From: Rostrohypoxylon terebratum | Lineage: Eukaryota > Ascomycota > Sordariomycetes > Xylariales > Hypoxylaceae | Direction: 5' to 3' | Length of the DNA stretch: 64,000 bases | Assembly: GCA_022497145.1 (NCBI GenBank) | Contig: MU385979.1 | Coordinates: 1-64,000, forward strand | Shown: positions 11,156 to 22,232 of the stretch, piece by piece | Layout: every line of letters starts with the position of its first letter | Numbering within the stretch: the stretch's first letter is position 1 | The notes under the pieces: model-generated | Databases searched by the model: none | The model's input: only the letters and a program-made list of their open reading frames with translations | Told to the model about the DNA's origin: nothing | Made by a program: the position numbers and the translations under genes

Positions 11156-13805
11156 ATACCAACTGCCTCCATTCTAACGGGTCTTAGGGTTTATTCACGG
11201 TATTTGAATCATTCTGCAAGGGTCTTTCCAGAATGCTATTGTGTAGTATTCATCCATTCATTTAGATAGATTAGTGGGGTCTCCACGATGCTAAGGATGT
11301 CACATCAATCCAAACCATTCGCTTTCTTGGATTAATAATGATAGTTTTCTGGATGTCTTGTAGTACAGACAAACCCAAACTTCTTTTATAAGAAGGCCAT
11401 TTTCAACGATGTATCATGAAGTAGGCATCTAGAATTGAATAACTATGTACCGCTGTTATCCTTTTCTCAGTACTATAAGACATATACCCCTTTAATTAGA
11501 AGAACAACCGTCCCTTAAGTTTGGGACGGTTCTTCTTTGCACCCAGGGCTTTCTTTATCTTGAATTTCATTTCCCATAGGCCACAATTATACCGAACCAG
11601 TTACCCCCAAACTCCAGGCAATCATATAACAAAATGATCTCCCTCCCATGCCCTAATTTTGGCATTGGCCAAATTTACGATCATCTATCTATGCTACTAT
11701 TACTTACCTATGCAGGACTATCAACTTCGCCTCCTCGATCGGAATTATCCTTGCCCATGTTAGACGTCCATAAATCTGCCTCGCGGGAGACTCTGGGTAC
11801 GATTTCAGCCCTCAAATAAGCATCGGGATTCGAGGGCCCATGTCTATGTGGGTGGCTGCCCAAACTCGATTAACAAGACTCCAGGCCGGTTTACATGAAG
11901 TTCAACCCTCATCTGTCGCATTGAAAGCTTCTGAATATCCCTGCATAAGTTTATAGTTGCATTTCTGCATTTTAGTACAACCCAGCGCTAACTTATATTC
12001 TCCATCACAGTGACCAAGAAACCTCGAGTCCAACATGAAACCTTCTCTCCTCCCTCAAAGATATCTCGGCTATACCTATGCTTATTCAAATTACTAACAA
12101 CCCTACAAACCTGCTCCCTCCCCCAACCACCATATGATCCACGACCGGATCACGTCCTCCGGCGAAAAAAAAAGCTCGAGTCTCTTTGACAAATAAGGCA
12201 ACCGACGATATCAATCTACAACGATACAATGAACAATGGCTAAGCGGTATGTCAGAATTAAAATAGATACGAGTACCAAAAAAAAAAAAAAATCAGTCTC
12301 CTCACGGCGACCAGTCTCGAGCAATCAACATATTTTCTAGAGCCCCACTGAACTCTTGATTAGTCATCAAAGGGGTCACTCCTATATTCCGCCTTTTCCA
12401 AGGCGGCGCATTTCCTTCGTTATACGAATTTCTATATACGTCGAGGGAGTGCATCAGAACGGTTGGCTGCCACGGATTCTGGTGGTCTCATATATGTCAT
12501 ACAGCATGGGTTCATGGCCCGAATGGTGCTTAACTACAAGGTGGAAGCGACGTTGGAGCATGATATTTCACAGTACATAGCAAGGTCGACGCTATAGTAG
12601 CCAAGGACATATACTGCGTCAAAATATTAGCCTTAAGAAGATATTCATATCACTCAGAGAAACCTATTTCATCATCGACTTTGTCAATTAGTACCTATGT
12701 GAGGCACCCAAGTTTGTAATGCACAGCTCGATGCATCGCCCATTTCGGGAGATGACGTGTTCCTAATCAGCAGATAGTCAAAGACCTAGACTCGTTGTGT
12801 TGCCCAAGGAATCAAGGAATGATCCTCCAAGCGATGAACTACGACATAGAATCTACCGAAAAAGTAGTATTCAAAGAAACACAAATGTTTCCCGTATTCC
12901 AGTCGCATCTTAAGGATAACTCGTATGATTGTAATTGTCGCAGAGGGCGTCTCGCCGGGGGATTCTTGCCGGTAGTAAATAGGAAAGATGAAATGTTTAG
13001 CCCCGGAATAGTTTTCTTCTAGCTATTGGTGAAAATGTCAAGCAGGCCGGAAATGGCGGCATTCTTTGTATTGCTCTGGTAGGTAACAGCTGATCGAATA
13101 CCGCATATGTTTTGCTGCCGACCGCGTTGTTGTTTCAAATGTCGACAACAAGCTGGCGACTGGCTGGTGTTATGTCCTGGCTCACCTGGAAGCTATCGTT
13201 GTTTTCTTAAGCCTTTGATGCAGAAGCCCGAAAGTATCCTCATCCATCAGCTCACTATATAGTGATTTCAGGAGTCGAGGCTGCTCTGGCAACGAAGATC
13301 ATATAAAGATCAGCGTGCTTCTGCCTAACTAGAGTTGCTATGGAACAGCTTGGCTGTTTTCCAAAATTAGAGATCCCCGTAGACTAGAGACTGGCTGGCA
13401 TAAATCTTCGTAATACGGTGATCTAGGGCCTATTTTGATCAGAGGCTCATAAAAGACGGCCAAATGTTCAACCCTATAGGACGAGATTGCCATTATAGTA
13501 TCTACTGGAAGTTAGTGAAGAAATGAAAATTTGAATAATTCGGGCAACATACCTAAACTTGTTGTGGGGTGAGTGATAATGGAGATTGGTATAGCGATAT
13601 AGCAAAGCAATTTTAGTATTTGGACGACTAATGCTGAGATAGAGCATGAAATTTTATCTGTTTCTTAGCTCTGAGCGTTTTCGTCGTCGCCCAAATTGAT
13701 TAGCAGAGATTCTGCAAATTCCGTAAGTTGTCTGAAGCACTTTTTGTAATACCAAAGCAAAGTATGCCATCCACAGAGGGGATATTACGTGGATTGGTTC
13801 AAGGA
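11156..13805. other. 2.6-kb gene-poor interval
   Basis: Only short frames without domains occur (for example 11634-11819, 12356-12580, 12795-13022). It holds an imperfect hairpin at about 11497-11537 and a 14-base A run near 12278. No gene is supported. Confidence 0.4.
11497..11537. repeat. inverted repeat / hairpin
   Basis: The right arm GGGACGGTTCTTCT is the reverse complement of the left arm apart from a three-base bulge. The loop is TTAAGTTT. The hairpin lies about 350 bases after the lectin stop codon with no gene nearby. It could be a remnant of a small inverted-repeat element. Confidence 0.6.
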
Positions 13806-15206
13806 TTAGCCTAGGATCACATCCTCGGGAAATCCAGTTAGTCGGTCATAAACTGATCGATATTGGTCCTTGGGATTGGTGGTTGCATCTTCCTTCTGCA
13901 CCACCTCAACGAACTCTAGCTGGTTCACCTTCACATCCTGTCCCGGACCTCTCTTCCACTGCTCAAATCGTTGCAATAGACTCGTTTCATGAGCGTTGGC
14001 ACGAACGCGAATCATGGCCTTCTCTTGTTTATCGACGCCTGTGAGAGGAACTCTCATCAAATAAAGAGTTTCGACGTTGGGCCACGATCTTGTGATGGTT
14101 TGCCAACAAGGCTCCGTCGCGTTTGTCAGCTGGGGCGCCTCCGTTTGCACGGCCAAGAATCGAACGGCGGATCGATCGTCCTCGCAGTACTGGTGTCGAG
14201 CACAATGACAGCCGCGGCAAGCACCGTGGCAGGGTTCAAAGATCACGATATCGTTCGTGTTGAAATCCTGTATCGTTTTGGGATTGATATTCATGTTAGG
14301 TATGAACGAGTCGTGTATACCGAATCGCTTCTGGTAGTGAAGGCCCGCGATAAATCGCGATAGGCGGCACGTATTAAACCATTTAGGAGGGCTATTCTGA
14401 GCCCCAAATGCCGCACCAGCATGCTCAATGGAAGAACGATTGCATATATAGAGCAGTCGTGGTTCGATCACAGCCTCCCAGATCATCATCTTGAGTTCGG
14501 GAGGGAGTCGGGCATACTGCGGAAACTCCGTGAGAGGCTTCCACAGCCGTGAAGAACGGCGAGGGTACCGATGGATAGTATTAGCCTTGGTTCTTTTTCC
14601 TCCAACCCTCTTGGCCTTTGCTTTGGTAAAGGCGCTTGAAGTTGTGCTAAGACTGGCTTGGTGGTCGCCGATGCGGCTGGATCTACGGATTGGCATTCTA
14701 AGCTGTCCGATATCCCGGTGCTCCTTAAGCAATCTCTCCATCGAAGGTGAGTTCTGGTCGCCATCCTCGCTTCTCTCAATGGCTTCATCCTCATTGCCGG
14801 GTTTGATATCTCTCGACTCCTCGAGCTTCGAAAGGCTTAGAGAGGGTATAGGCTTCTTAGAAGACTTCTGCAATCTTGCTCGAAGAGAGGTAGTGTTGTA
14901 AGATAGAGCCTCTAAGGGCCCGGCTGATGAGAGCTTGCTGATAGATCGTGTAACGGGCCTTGCAAAAGGTCGTGAACCAGGTGTAAATGAGACCATGTCT
15001 GTCTGGCTACTGGGAGTCATTGTGACAGGATAGTCCTCCATTTCAACATCCTGCATTTCATCGTCCTTGAGTTCGACCACAGATTCACGACGCCCACTAC
15101 CTTCAAAAGTGATTGCGCCTTCCATTAGACCACCAATCCCGTCCGTTTGGCTTCCGGAATTTTGAAGTTCCCGCCAGTCCGACATGTTGGAATGATGTGC
15201 GGACAT
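13806..15206 (-). CDS. 2EXR-domain protein
   Basis: This is a single exon of 466 residues. The first 230 residues are polar and disordered, with acidic patches and Ser/Arg-rich basic patches (KRVGGKRTKAN). The C-terminal half begins with FPQYARLPPELKMMIWEAVI, the F-x-x-LP-x-EL-x-x-IW signature of the fungal 2EXR domain. A Cys/His-rich loop follows (CHGACRGCHCARHQYC) and could bind metal. 2EXR proteins are a large fungal family of unknown biochemical role, F-box-like in their opening motif. The start at 15206 is chosen because it opens the frame; a second Met lies seven residues in. Confidence 0.8.
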   Translation of the reverse strand: MSAHHSNMSDWRELQNSGSQTDGIGGLMEGAITFEGSGRRESVVELKDDEMQDVEMEDYPVTMTPSSQTDMVSFTPGSRPFARPVTRSISKLSSAGPLEALSYNTTSLRARLQKSSKKPIPSLSLSKLEESRDIKPGNEDEAIERSEDGDQNSPSMERLLKEHRDIGQLRMPIRRSSRIGDHQASLSTTSSAFTKAKAKRVGGKRTKANTIHRYPRRSSRLWKPLTEFPQYARLPPELKMMIWEAVIEPRLLYICNRSSIEHAGAAFGAQNSPPKWFNTCRLSRFIAGLHYQKRFGIHDSFIPNMNINPKTIQDFNTNDIVIFEPCHGACRGCHCARHQYCEDDRSAVRFLAVQTEAPQLTNATEPCWQTITRSWPNVETLYLMRVPLTGVDKQEKAMIRVRANAHETSLLQRFEQWKRGPGQDVKVNQLEFVEVVQKEDATTNPKDQYRSVYDRLTGFPEDVILG

Positions 15207-18200
15207 GACTTAGATCTTTATGCAGACGAAGAAAATAAACGGGCAAGAGTCCTAGGTGAAGCTGCCGAACTTAATCGTCCGAGAAATAAAATATTAAAGC
15301 CTTCACTTGCCTGCCGATCATGAGAGAGCAGTTTGAGAGGTAATCCGAGCCGGGTATCTGAGTGAGGTGTTGAATGAGCTCTACTTTTAATGCGGAATTC
15401 CCAATGTTCGATCGGCTGAGACTAGAGGTGAAGAAGCTTGTATGATGAAAAGAAGGGAGGGTATCGGAGTTACTGTGAGGCCTGAAGGCGTGGAATATGT
15501 GCGTGAATATGCACTGGTTAATCGTCAATAAATCAACGCCGAGGCCTTGCTAGACGGCGACGACGTCGTTTGGGTATGGATCCGATACGGGACCAAGCTA
15601 GATAACGAGGTCTCGAAATTTATGGAAGATGAATAGAAGGATTGAAAGATGAATCTGCTTATCGAATTTGCCTCCACTAAGAGAAAGATGTGATAAGGCT
15701 TATGCCCGACCGGAAGAGGCACGGGAGAGATAATGCAGGTAATTCAAGGCGTATTCAAGGCGAGGAAGATGAGATAGATGGGGGAAGAAGGAGAAGGAGA
15801 GTAAGGTATGCCTATGATGATTGTAATACACCAAAGACTATCGCATTCAACCTCATAATTCTTGCGATGAGTATGGTATTTTGCAGATGAAGCTGTGATG
15901 GAGAAGTGAAATGGTTAGAGGTGGTTCAAGGTTTCAAGGTTGTGCTTCGGAGAATGCCAGGCGTGAGGGGTAGAATACGTAGAGAAGTAGAGAGGTAGAG
16001 AGGTAGACAGGTAGACAGGTAGAGAAGTACCTAGTACCTATCAACGTACATAGATGTGGAGGCGGTAGGGCGGTAGGAAGGTTTCAAGGTTCCTAGGTAC
16101 AATACTAAGTAAAGACTAGGTAGGGGCAGGGTCAGGGCTCATGATAATATAGGTGGTAAATGGAATAGTAATTGGGATGGTAAATGGTAAATGGGCTAAT
16201 GGTGGGGATTTTGCTCCAACTTTGAAGCCCCCAGACACCCATATTTAGCACGTTTAGTGGCACATGCGCCTGGTTTTCCTACACTTTCAGGTGCGTATGC
16301 ATGTGTATATGTGGTCACACAGGTAGTCACACAGGTATATACATTTAAGCTTAGGTTAGTACTTGGAAGAGAGCAAGAAAATGGGCTAGGCGATAAGTAT
16401 CCCGGGGCTCACCTAAGCAGCCTGCCATGTATCCCGAGGTCGCCTCGTAGCTATACTATTTAGTAGGTACGTAGGTACGTATAAATCATTCCACCATGAA
16501 AGCGGAAGGAGACGCGGGAGGTTTCCTTATCAATGTTGCCTATGTTGTACTGCTTCTATTTCCCTCTATATAATACCAACTATTGGTCATGGAAATTCTG
16601 GGGAATTCTGTAAGGCGCGTATGAGAAAAGAATATCTTCAATGTGGTCCAAAATTGCTACATAGAAAATAGAATGGTAGGGGATGTGCATACCTAAGGTG
16701 TGATACATTTAATCTACAAGAGGCCCCAGGTAGTACTATGCGGGCAGAGCGGGATGGAATGGCCTTGTAGGTGCCTGGTTTAAGCGCTTGCATGAAATAG
16801 TTAGGTTAGTGAGTTGCATCCATGGATGCTCTCTATACATAGTAAGTACAGTAGCGTCGGTAAAGTTCAGGGGAAGCAGCTGTAAGGTGCTCTGACCTTG
16901 AATAATGAACATTAAAACTCGTTCGTTAAACCATAAATAATCTATCAAAAATTTAATGGATGCGACATCGAATGAAAATGACGCTGATAGACTAGTATTG
17001 AACGGATGGAATGTGCGTGTTTTCTTATCTCTGCTTCTACATACTTCTTTCTTGCCAAATAAAGTTTTGCAAATGATCACCCCTGTGTATTTGGACTGTC
17101 CCAGAATGAACGATTACCACAAAAGTGGCGTCAAATGATCAACAGCTCCACAGAAATGCTTTACCTAACCCAGCTGATTACACCGATTAGTATGTATAAT
17201 ACCATTCGCAGGGAGTTCACGTTTGTGTAAAATTATCATAGAATTTATTATATATGAACTTCCAAGATAAAATGTTTAATAACTTTCCAAATAAGATTCT
17301 GGATAGTGATTCTAAGTTACGTAGTGGATTAAGGTATTGTACATGCCTAAGCTCCAGTATGTACTAGTAGATAACTACGCACTGAGGGGTCCGCTAAATA
17401 GGATTAGCCATGTCTTTCGCAAGTGAGCACCTGGGGAAATATTCCAGGGAGCTGGTACTGTCAGCATCCCTGAACCTTGAAAAACTGAATACGTCTCAAC
17501 TTTCAATTGGATATGATACATCCTTTAGCGGCGGTATGCGCTGAACCTTGAAACTATCATGCTAGAATTCACTACACAACTTGACACTAGGTACGTGGCC
17601 ATGTGGGATATTACGTAAGCAAATTCATTGAATTCATTAAATAATTCAGATGCTTTCATACTATCCTACCGTCAGAACAACATTTCTCTTCGTGTTTTTG
17701 CAATCACAAATTGCAAAATGGGCAACTAAGTCCGTGATACCGGACCCGGACCGTGACCGGAGCCGAAGTTGGGCCCGGGACCCGAAAAACGTGACCCCGC
17801 TACCGAAAAAGGTACAATATGGTTTCCATTGAGGAACATCTGGAGGATGAATGTCTATTAAATAACATAGCGCTTCAGAATTACCTTGCATGAACCAACT
17901 AGGACTAGGTAAGTCACATAAGAAGCTGGTTGTACCTAGAATTAAAAGATATGCATCCATTTGTTCAGTTCTCTTTGAATATTGCGATCCCCATCACTCA
18001 TTAGATAGGTGGTCAAATGCTCGTGGGCTTTACGGCCCATAACTAATAAAGGCCTTGTTTCTGTTAATACCTTTTACCAAGACGCCATGACATAACCTGT
18101 GTTCCTAGTATATAGTAAGAACCCCGGTGTCACGATCTTCGTAGGACGACATGATATATGAATGTGTAGGCCTCGATTTCCCGACTTGGCTCTAGCTATC

Positions 18201-18586
18201 CGTGAACTACGATCCCGTTAACTCATTGTTACCTCACACTCTAGTCATTCGAACTAAATTTGTCAGTGCGAGTGGTAGTGAATTATGATCATTATTGAAT
18301 ATTGAACGCTTAACCTTAATAGTATTCCTACAGCTCTATCAGTCAATCATCAGATTGAATAATCATCCTAAGAAAATACTTAGGTTATATTCGCACAACA
18401 CTTGGTGGGAATTTGTTTGCCCACTTGAAAGTTATCTGATTTGATAAAACTCGTACTGTCCAGCCAATTCTACTTCTAAGAATCCCCGGGTTCTTCTCCT
18501 TCGGAGACAATTGACTCGAATCAGAATCATATCACAGAGGTCAATTCCTGCGAGTACATCCCATCTGAATCGACCAAAATCCCATC
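15207..18586. other. 3.4-kb gene-poor interval
   Basis: No gene is supported. A 114-codon minus-strand frame at 16736-17080 lacks any domain. The interval contains a GTAGAGAG-type minisatellite (15979-16028), an AT-rich stretch (about 17150-17350) and a short GC-rich patch at about 17738-17805 made of repeated CCGGACC/GGACCC words. Confidence 0.4.
15979..16028. repeat. 8-base minisatellite (GTAGASAG units)
   Basis: About six consecutive units of GTAGAGAA/GTAGAGAG/GTAGACAG form a head-to-tail array, followed directly by CTAGTACCTA-type spacer sequence. Confidence 0.75.
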
Positions 18587-18906
18587 ATGTGTCACGCCAT
18601 CGCCTGGAATTTCTACTGCATGGAATGCGGCCGGGGCCCATTGAACAGACACGCATGGGTAAGTAATACGTTCAAAACTTGTTATTTGGCATATGTCTGC
18701 CGTTATCAATCTCTAAATTTTATTTTATTTTTTTCACTACGAATGCTAACGTATCGATCTAGAACGTATGGCAAACTGTGTGCGATTCCAACTCTGCAAG
18801 AACGAGATGGTGCCCGAATTATATCTTTGAGTTACGCGAGACCCACGGTGACCAGTGCGAGTGGTGGGGGGTTTTATATCACCTTCCACAACCACTTCGA
18901 GGTTGA
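18587..18906 (+). CDS. small Cys-rich (probable zinc-binding) protein
   Basis: I propose a 71-residue protein from two exons (18587-18658 and 18763-18906). The intron 18659-18762 has GTAAGT, a GCTAAC branch site near 18743 and a CTAG acceptor. The spliced product opens with MCHAIAWNFYCMECGRG and continues with Cys at VWQTVCDSN, TRWCPN and GDQCEWWG. That makes six cysteines with CxxC spacing, which suggests one or two zinc sites. This layout resembles short fungal Cys-rich proteins starting MC..., but I cannot name a family. The alternative is chance coding potential in an otherwise empty region. The perfect splice signals and the frame-restored Cys/Trp pattern argue for a gene. Confidence 0.5.
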
Positions 18907-19678
18907 ATCTTATCCGCTCGAAGAGAATTTCCAAAACAGATCACGGCAATGGACCAGGGTTAGGGTTCGGCAGCTGATACGATGGAATTGACACGGACGG
19001 GTTGCAGAGATACTGGAGGTGATCCGGTCCTATCATCAACGGAACTCTCTTATGGGCGATTGGCAATGAATCGATTTGAGATGGTAAGATTCGATCTCTC
19101 TTAATTCAGAAAACGTGTCCAAGGAGTTAACATATAACTGTCAATAGTACTTCCGAGTCCTTCCAAATAAGTAATAACTTAGTCATATCCCAATGGTCCT
19201 AGAAAATACTCTCCATGCATTTCGGTGCTTTGGTACCTAGCTATTGACATACAAACGAATATATCAGGTTATTGACTGGTGATCATGTGGTGTTAATATG
19301 AAATCGTTAGGATGTTCTAGGTAAGGCCTTACTTCCAGTATTGTTCGATGCTACGAGGACTTAACCTAGAGCCTATACACCATGGACTTTCAATATCAAG
19401 AACCATACCTACTATCCATTAGTTATCCTTAGGAATTCTCTAATAAGTTCACCAACACTATGGCTGTTGAAGCTTTTTAGAAATAGCTGTGCTATTCTCC
19501 CTCAAACCTGTGTTTACATCGTCAGTGATACAATATTGACTAAAACAATCGTCTTGTTACCGGACCGTATGCGCCAGGACGAGCTATTTATAGGAAGTTT
19601 TTGTTCCCATGATTCGGTCTTGAAAAAAAGTTGTCATTAGTACATTAGTAGTACAAAGAAACTTTTGAATACTTCGCA
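18907..19678. other. intergenic, promoter of amidoligase gene
   Basis: No gene is seen. One and a half copies of TTAGGG occur near 18958-18968 and are probably coincidental. The 3' half should hold the promoter of the gene at 19679. Confidence 0.4.
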
Positions 19679-21052
19679 ATGGCAGATAAGAAAGAGAGAA
19701 TGCTAAGCTTTGGCGTCGAGCTAGAATTTTACATCTGGTGGCGCCTCCGTGACGAGGAATCGACAGCTCGACGACCTAAATACTTTGAGTTACACCCTGG
19801 TGGCCCACTCATCGTCGATAACAATAGTACTGTTGAACTGTGTAATCAACTACAGCGAAGGATAAGAGAATTATCCGGTATCTCAACTAAGGCTACAGTT
19901 TTGTCAGGATATTCTAAAAAAGAACGACCGACAAGGTTTGATGAGCAATGGGGCCACTTGAGCGAATATGGCCAGTGGAGTGTGAAGGACGAAATATCAC
20001 TCTTCTCAGTACCACACAGCCTCGAGGTCGCAGGTGAAGGTGTTCCTGGTGGGTGGGCTCCTGTAGAGGTCGTGTCACCGGCACTTTGGAGTACCGCTGA
20101 GGGCTTTGATCAAGTCCGTCGAGTGTGCCATTACTTACAAAACACGTATTTTATCTGGCCTCACGAAGAGTGCGGACTTCACATTCACGTTGGGCAGGGA
20201 AATAACTGGTTGCCTCTTCAGTCTTTGCGTAAAGTGGCGGCCTTTCTTTATGTAGCTGATCCAATCTTAGCACAGTGTCACCCACAGCACAGGACAGACA
20301 ACACGTGGTGTCCTAGCCTACGTTTATACTCTAGCGTAAGCGTAGGACTCAAGAGAAGCCATCTTGTAGACACTCCGTCTCAACTCGATGATGACGAAGA
20401 TGTCCCCATAATCTCCGGGATTGAAACAAAAAAACGAGGATTCCTCAATTCCATACTTTCGCTCTTCCAAAAAGCTAAAGACAAGAATGTCGGAGTAAGG
20501 GATGATTTTCCTCCTCGGCCTAGTATTCCAAGCTATGTCCCCAGAAAAACTACCTTAGCGAGCGCCTTCCACTGGGTTTTGCAAGAATTTGAGATTATTG
20601 TCGATCCTGAACAATACACGCCAGTCCCGATGATTGAGGCAGTCAATGAGCTCCTCCAGGTACAAAACCGACGAACGATTTCGTCCTTGTTGAAGACTCC
20701 ATATCGATCAGCTTATTCGTTCAGCAATCTCAGTGGTATTAATCCATATGAGAAGAGGACGATTGAGTTTCGACAGCCAGCCGCCACAATAGAACCTGTT
20801 GAAGTCGTCAGCCATGCAAGAATAGCGGTACGTCTTTGCGAATTCGCAGCAAATTGCACACAACAGGACATCGAGAAATTGACTTTAGACTTAAGTATGG
20901 CAGAACATGACCCTGGTTGGTTTGATGTCTATGACCTGTTTGGGTGTCTCGGTCTTCGGCCTGAGGCAAGAGTCATACAAGCGTCTCTGGCAAGAAAGAT
21001 GACTCAATCAGTTCGTGACAGATACTTCGAGGAACGGCCAGCCAAAAAATAA
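19679..21052 (+). CDS. putative amidoligase (glutamine-synthetase/GCS-like fold)
   Basis: This is a single exon of 457 residues belonging to the fungal branch of the putative amidoligase family (Amidoligase_2). The family is predicted to make amide bonds between a carboxylate and an amine using ATP. Key marks are FGVELEF near residue 14 (E-x-E metal pair), ECGLHIHVGQ around residue 165 (His pair) and KRTIEFRQPAAT around residue 358 (E-F-R). These are the usual blocks in the usual order. An acidic/Ser/Lys-rich insert around residues 235-285 is probably a loop. The true substrate of fungal members is unknown. A Cys-rich gene lies 560 bases downstream on the same strand, and an M20 peptidase gene converges on both. 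Confidence 0.83.
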   Translation: MADKKERMLSFGVELEFYIWWRLRDEESTARRPKYFELHPGGPLIVDNNSTVELCNQLQRRIRELSGISTKATVLSGYSKKERPTRFDEQWGHLSEYGQWSVKDEISLFSVPHSLEVAGEGVPGGWAPVEVVSPALWSTAEGFDQVRRVCHYLQNTYFIWPHEECGLHIHVGQGNNWLPLQSLRKVAAFLYVADPILAQCHPQHRTDNTWCPSLRLYSSVSVGLKRSHLVDTPSQLDDDEDVPIISGIETKKRGFLNSILSLFQKAKDKNVGVRDDFPPRPSIPSYVPRKTTLASAFHWVLQEFEIIVDPEQYTPVPMIEAVNELLQVQNRRTISSLLKTPYRSAYSFSNLSGINPYEKRTIEFRQPAATIEPVEVVSHARIAVRLCEFAANCTQQDIEKLTLDLSMAEHDPGWFDVYDLFGCLGLRPEARVIQASLARKMTQSVRDRYFEERPAKK

Positions 21053-21612
21053 CTTCGATTAATACACTAGGTCCCTATTAGAGTAAGTGCCAGGTAAGAA
21101 TATGTAGTGCAATGGTCATTGTTATGAGTATTTCGTGAAAAGTATGCCTATTCCGTCATGGACATGATGATTCAGTTTAGTGGAGATTGATGAGGTCTAT
21201 CTAGCCGTGTTGATCATTCAATACTTATCCAGTACAAGGGGATAGGAAAAGCTACGAATTCATAGTCTTGGATATACAAGACCTAGAGCTCAAAATTTTA
21301 ATAATCTCATTCTTAACTAAACTAGGTACATGTGTATTTACTCTATATACAATTAGTTCCCTTGTGTCTCTTTTACTTCGCAATTCTGGCGGAACAATGG
21401 AACAATGTAGTTGTCATTGGACATGTTAGATGAGGAAACACAAAGGCTCTGAAAGGATACATTATAGGCCCTCTGTAATAGTATAACAAGTTCCATAGTC
21501 AAAGAAAATTTGTGTCAGATATAAAAATCATTTTGTGGTTGAGCCGTTCTATAGACAGTATTCATAAGTCGACACAGTCACTGTCAACGCTAAGAACCAC
21601 CACCAATTCACC
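21053..21612. other. intergenic between amidoligase and Cys-rich gene
   Basis: AT-rich spacer of 560 bases without coding potential; presumably it carries the promoter of the next gene. Confidence 0.4.
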
Positions 21613-22149
21613 ATGTCGCAAGCAAGATACAGGCAGATTGCAGAAATAGGTGCTATGGGCATTTTCTTCGGTTGCGGACATCGTTTCATTGTGGCTACTG
21701 AGAGGACCCCACCCTTGGTCAAAGGTCTTGTAGATCACTTGCGATGTCCCCTCTGCTATGATTCCGTATGTCCAGCATGTCTGGCCCCGTTTTCTGGCGA
21801 GTGGGATACTTGCGATTCCTGTTTTCAGTTTTGCGAATTCGAAATCATGGCCAACAAAGCTCTCTCCAAGGGTATTTACAGGATCAAGCTTGAATATGGG
21901 ATCTTGATGGTCCCCAGTGTTGGTACTGAGTGGACGCAAGTCTTAGATTGGCCTGATTCTCTTTGCTTAGGAATAGGATACGTAGATTACGAGCACGACG
22001 TAGACTCCGATGGCGAGATTTACGCTTGTGAGCCTATGAGATTGGAGCTTTTCGGAATCTCGAAGATTGATGAACAAGGAGATTCAGGCATCGTGGAATT
22101 GGGCGGTTTGAAAACTGAGATGCAAATAGTCAACGTTGATCAAACTTGA
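21613..22149 (+). CDS. Cys-rich hypothetical protein with zinc-ribbon-like pairs
   Basis: This is a single exon of 178 residues. Between about residues 20 and 78 it has CGHRF, CPLCYDSVCPACLAPF and CDSCFQFC, that is, three CxxC-type pairs plus a CGH. It resembles a RING/zinc-ribbon-like metal site, though the spacing does not fit a standard RING. The C-terminal half is acidic, beta-rich and without motifs. The family is unknown to me. The start is the only ATG that opens the frame before the first Cys pair. It follows the amidoligase gene on the same strand and ends 83 bases from the converging M20 gene. Confidence 0.6.
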   Translation: MSQARYRQIAEIGAMGIFFGCGHRFIVATERTPPLVKGLVDHLRCPLCYDSVCPACLAPFSGEWDTCDSCFQFCEFEIMANKALSKGIYRIKLEYGILMVPSVGTEWTQVLDWPDSLCLGIGYVDYEHDVDSDGEIYACEPMRLELFGISKIDEQGDSGIVELGGLKTEMQIVNVDQT

Positions 22150-22232
22150 TATTACCGCGACTTTATGAAGCAGGAACTAAGGTACCCAGCTGATGGGTAT
22201 GTTCAATTAGCTCAGGTGAAATTCGTTATCGG

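Noticed and set aside
16736..17080. 114-codon minus-strand open frame
   Set aside because: No recognisable motif and embedded in gene-poor DNA; probably chance.
18955..18968. TTAGGG-like telomere fragment
   Set aside because: Only one and a half units; expected by chance.
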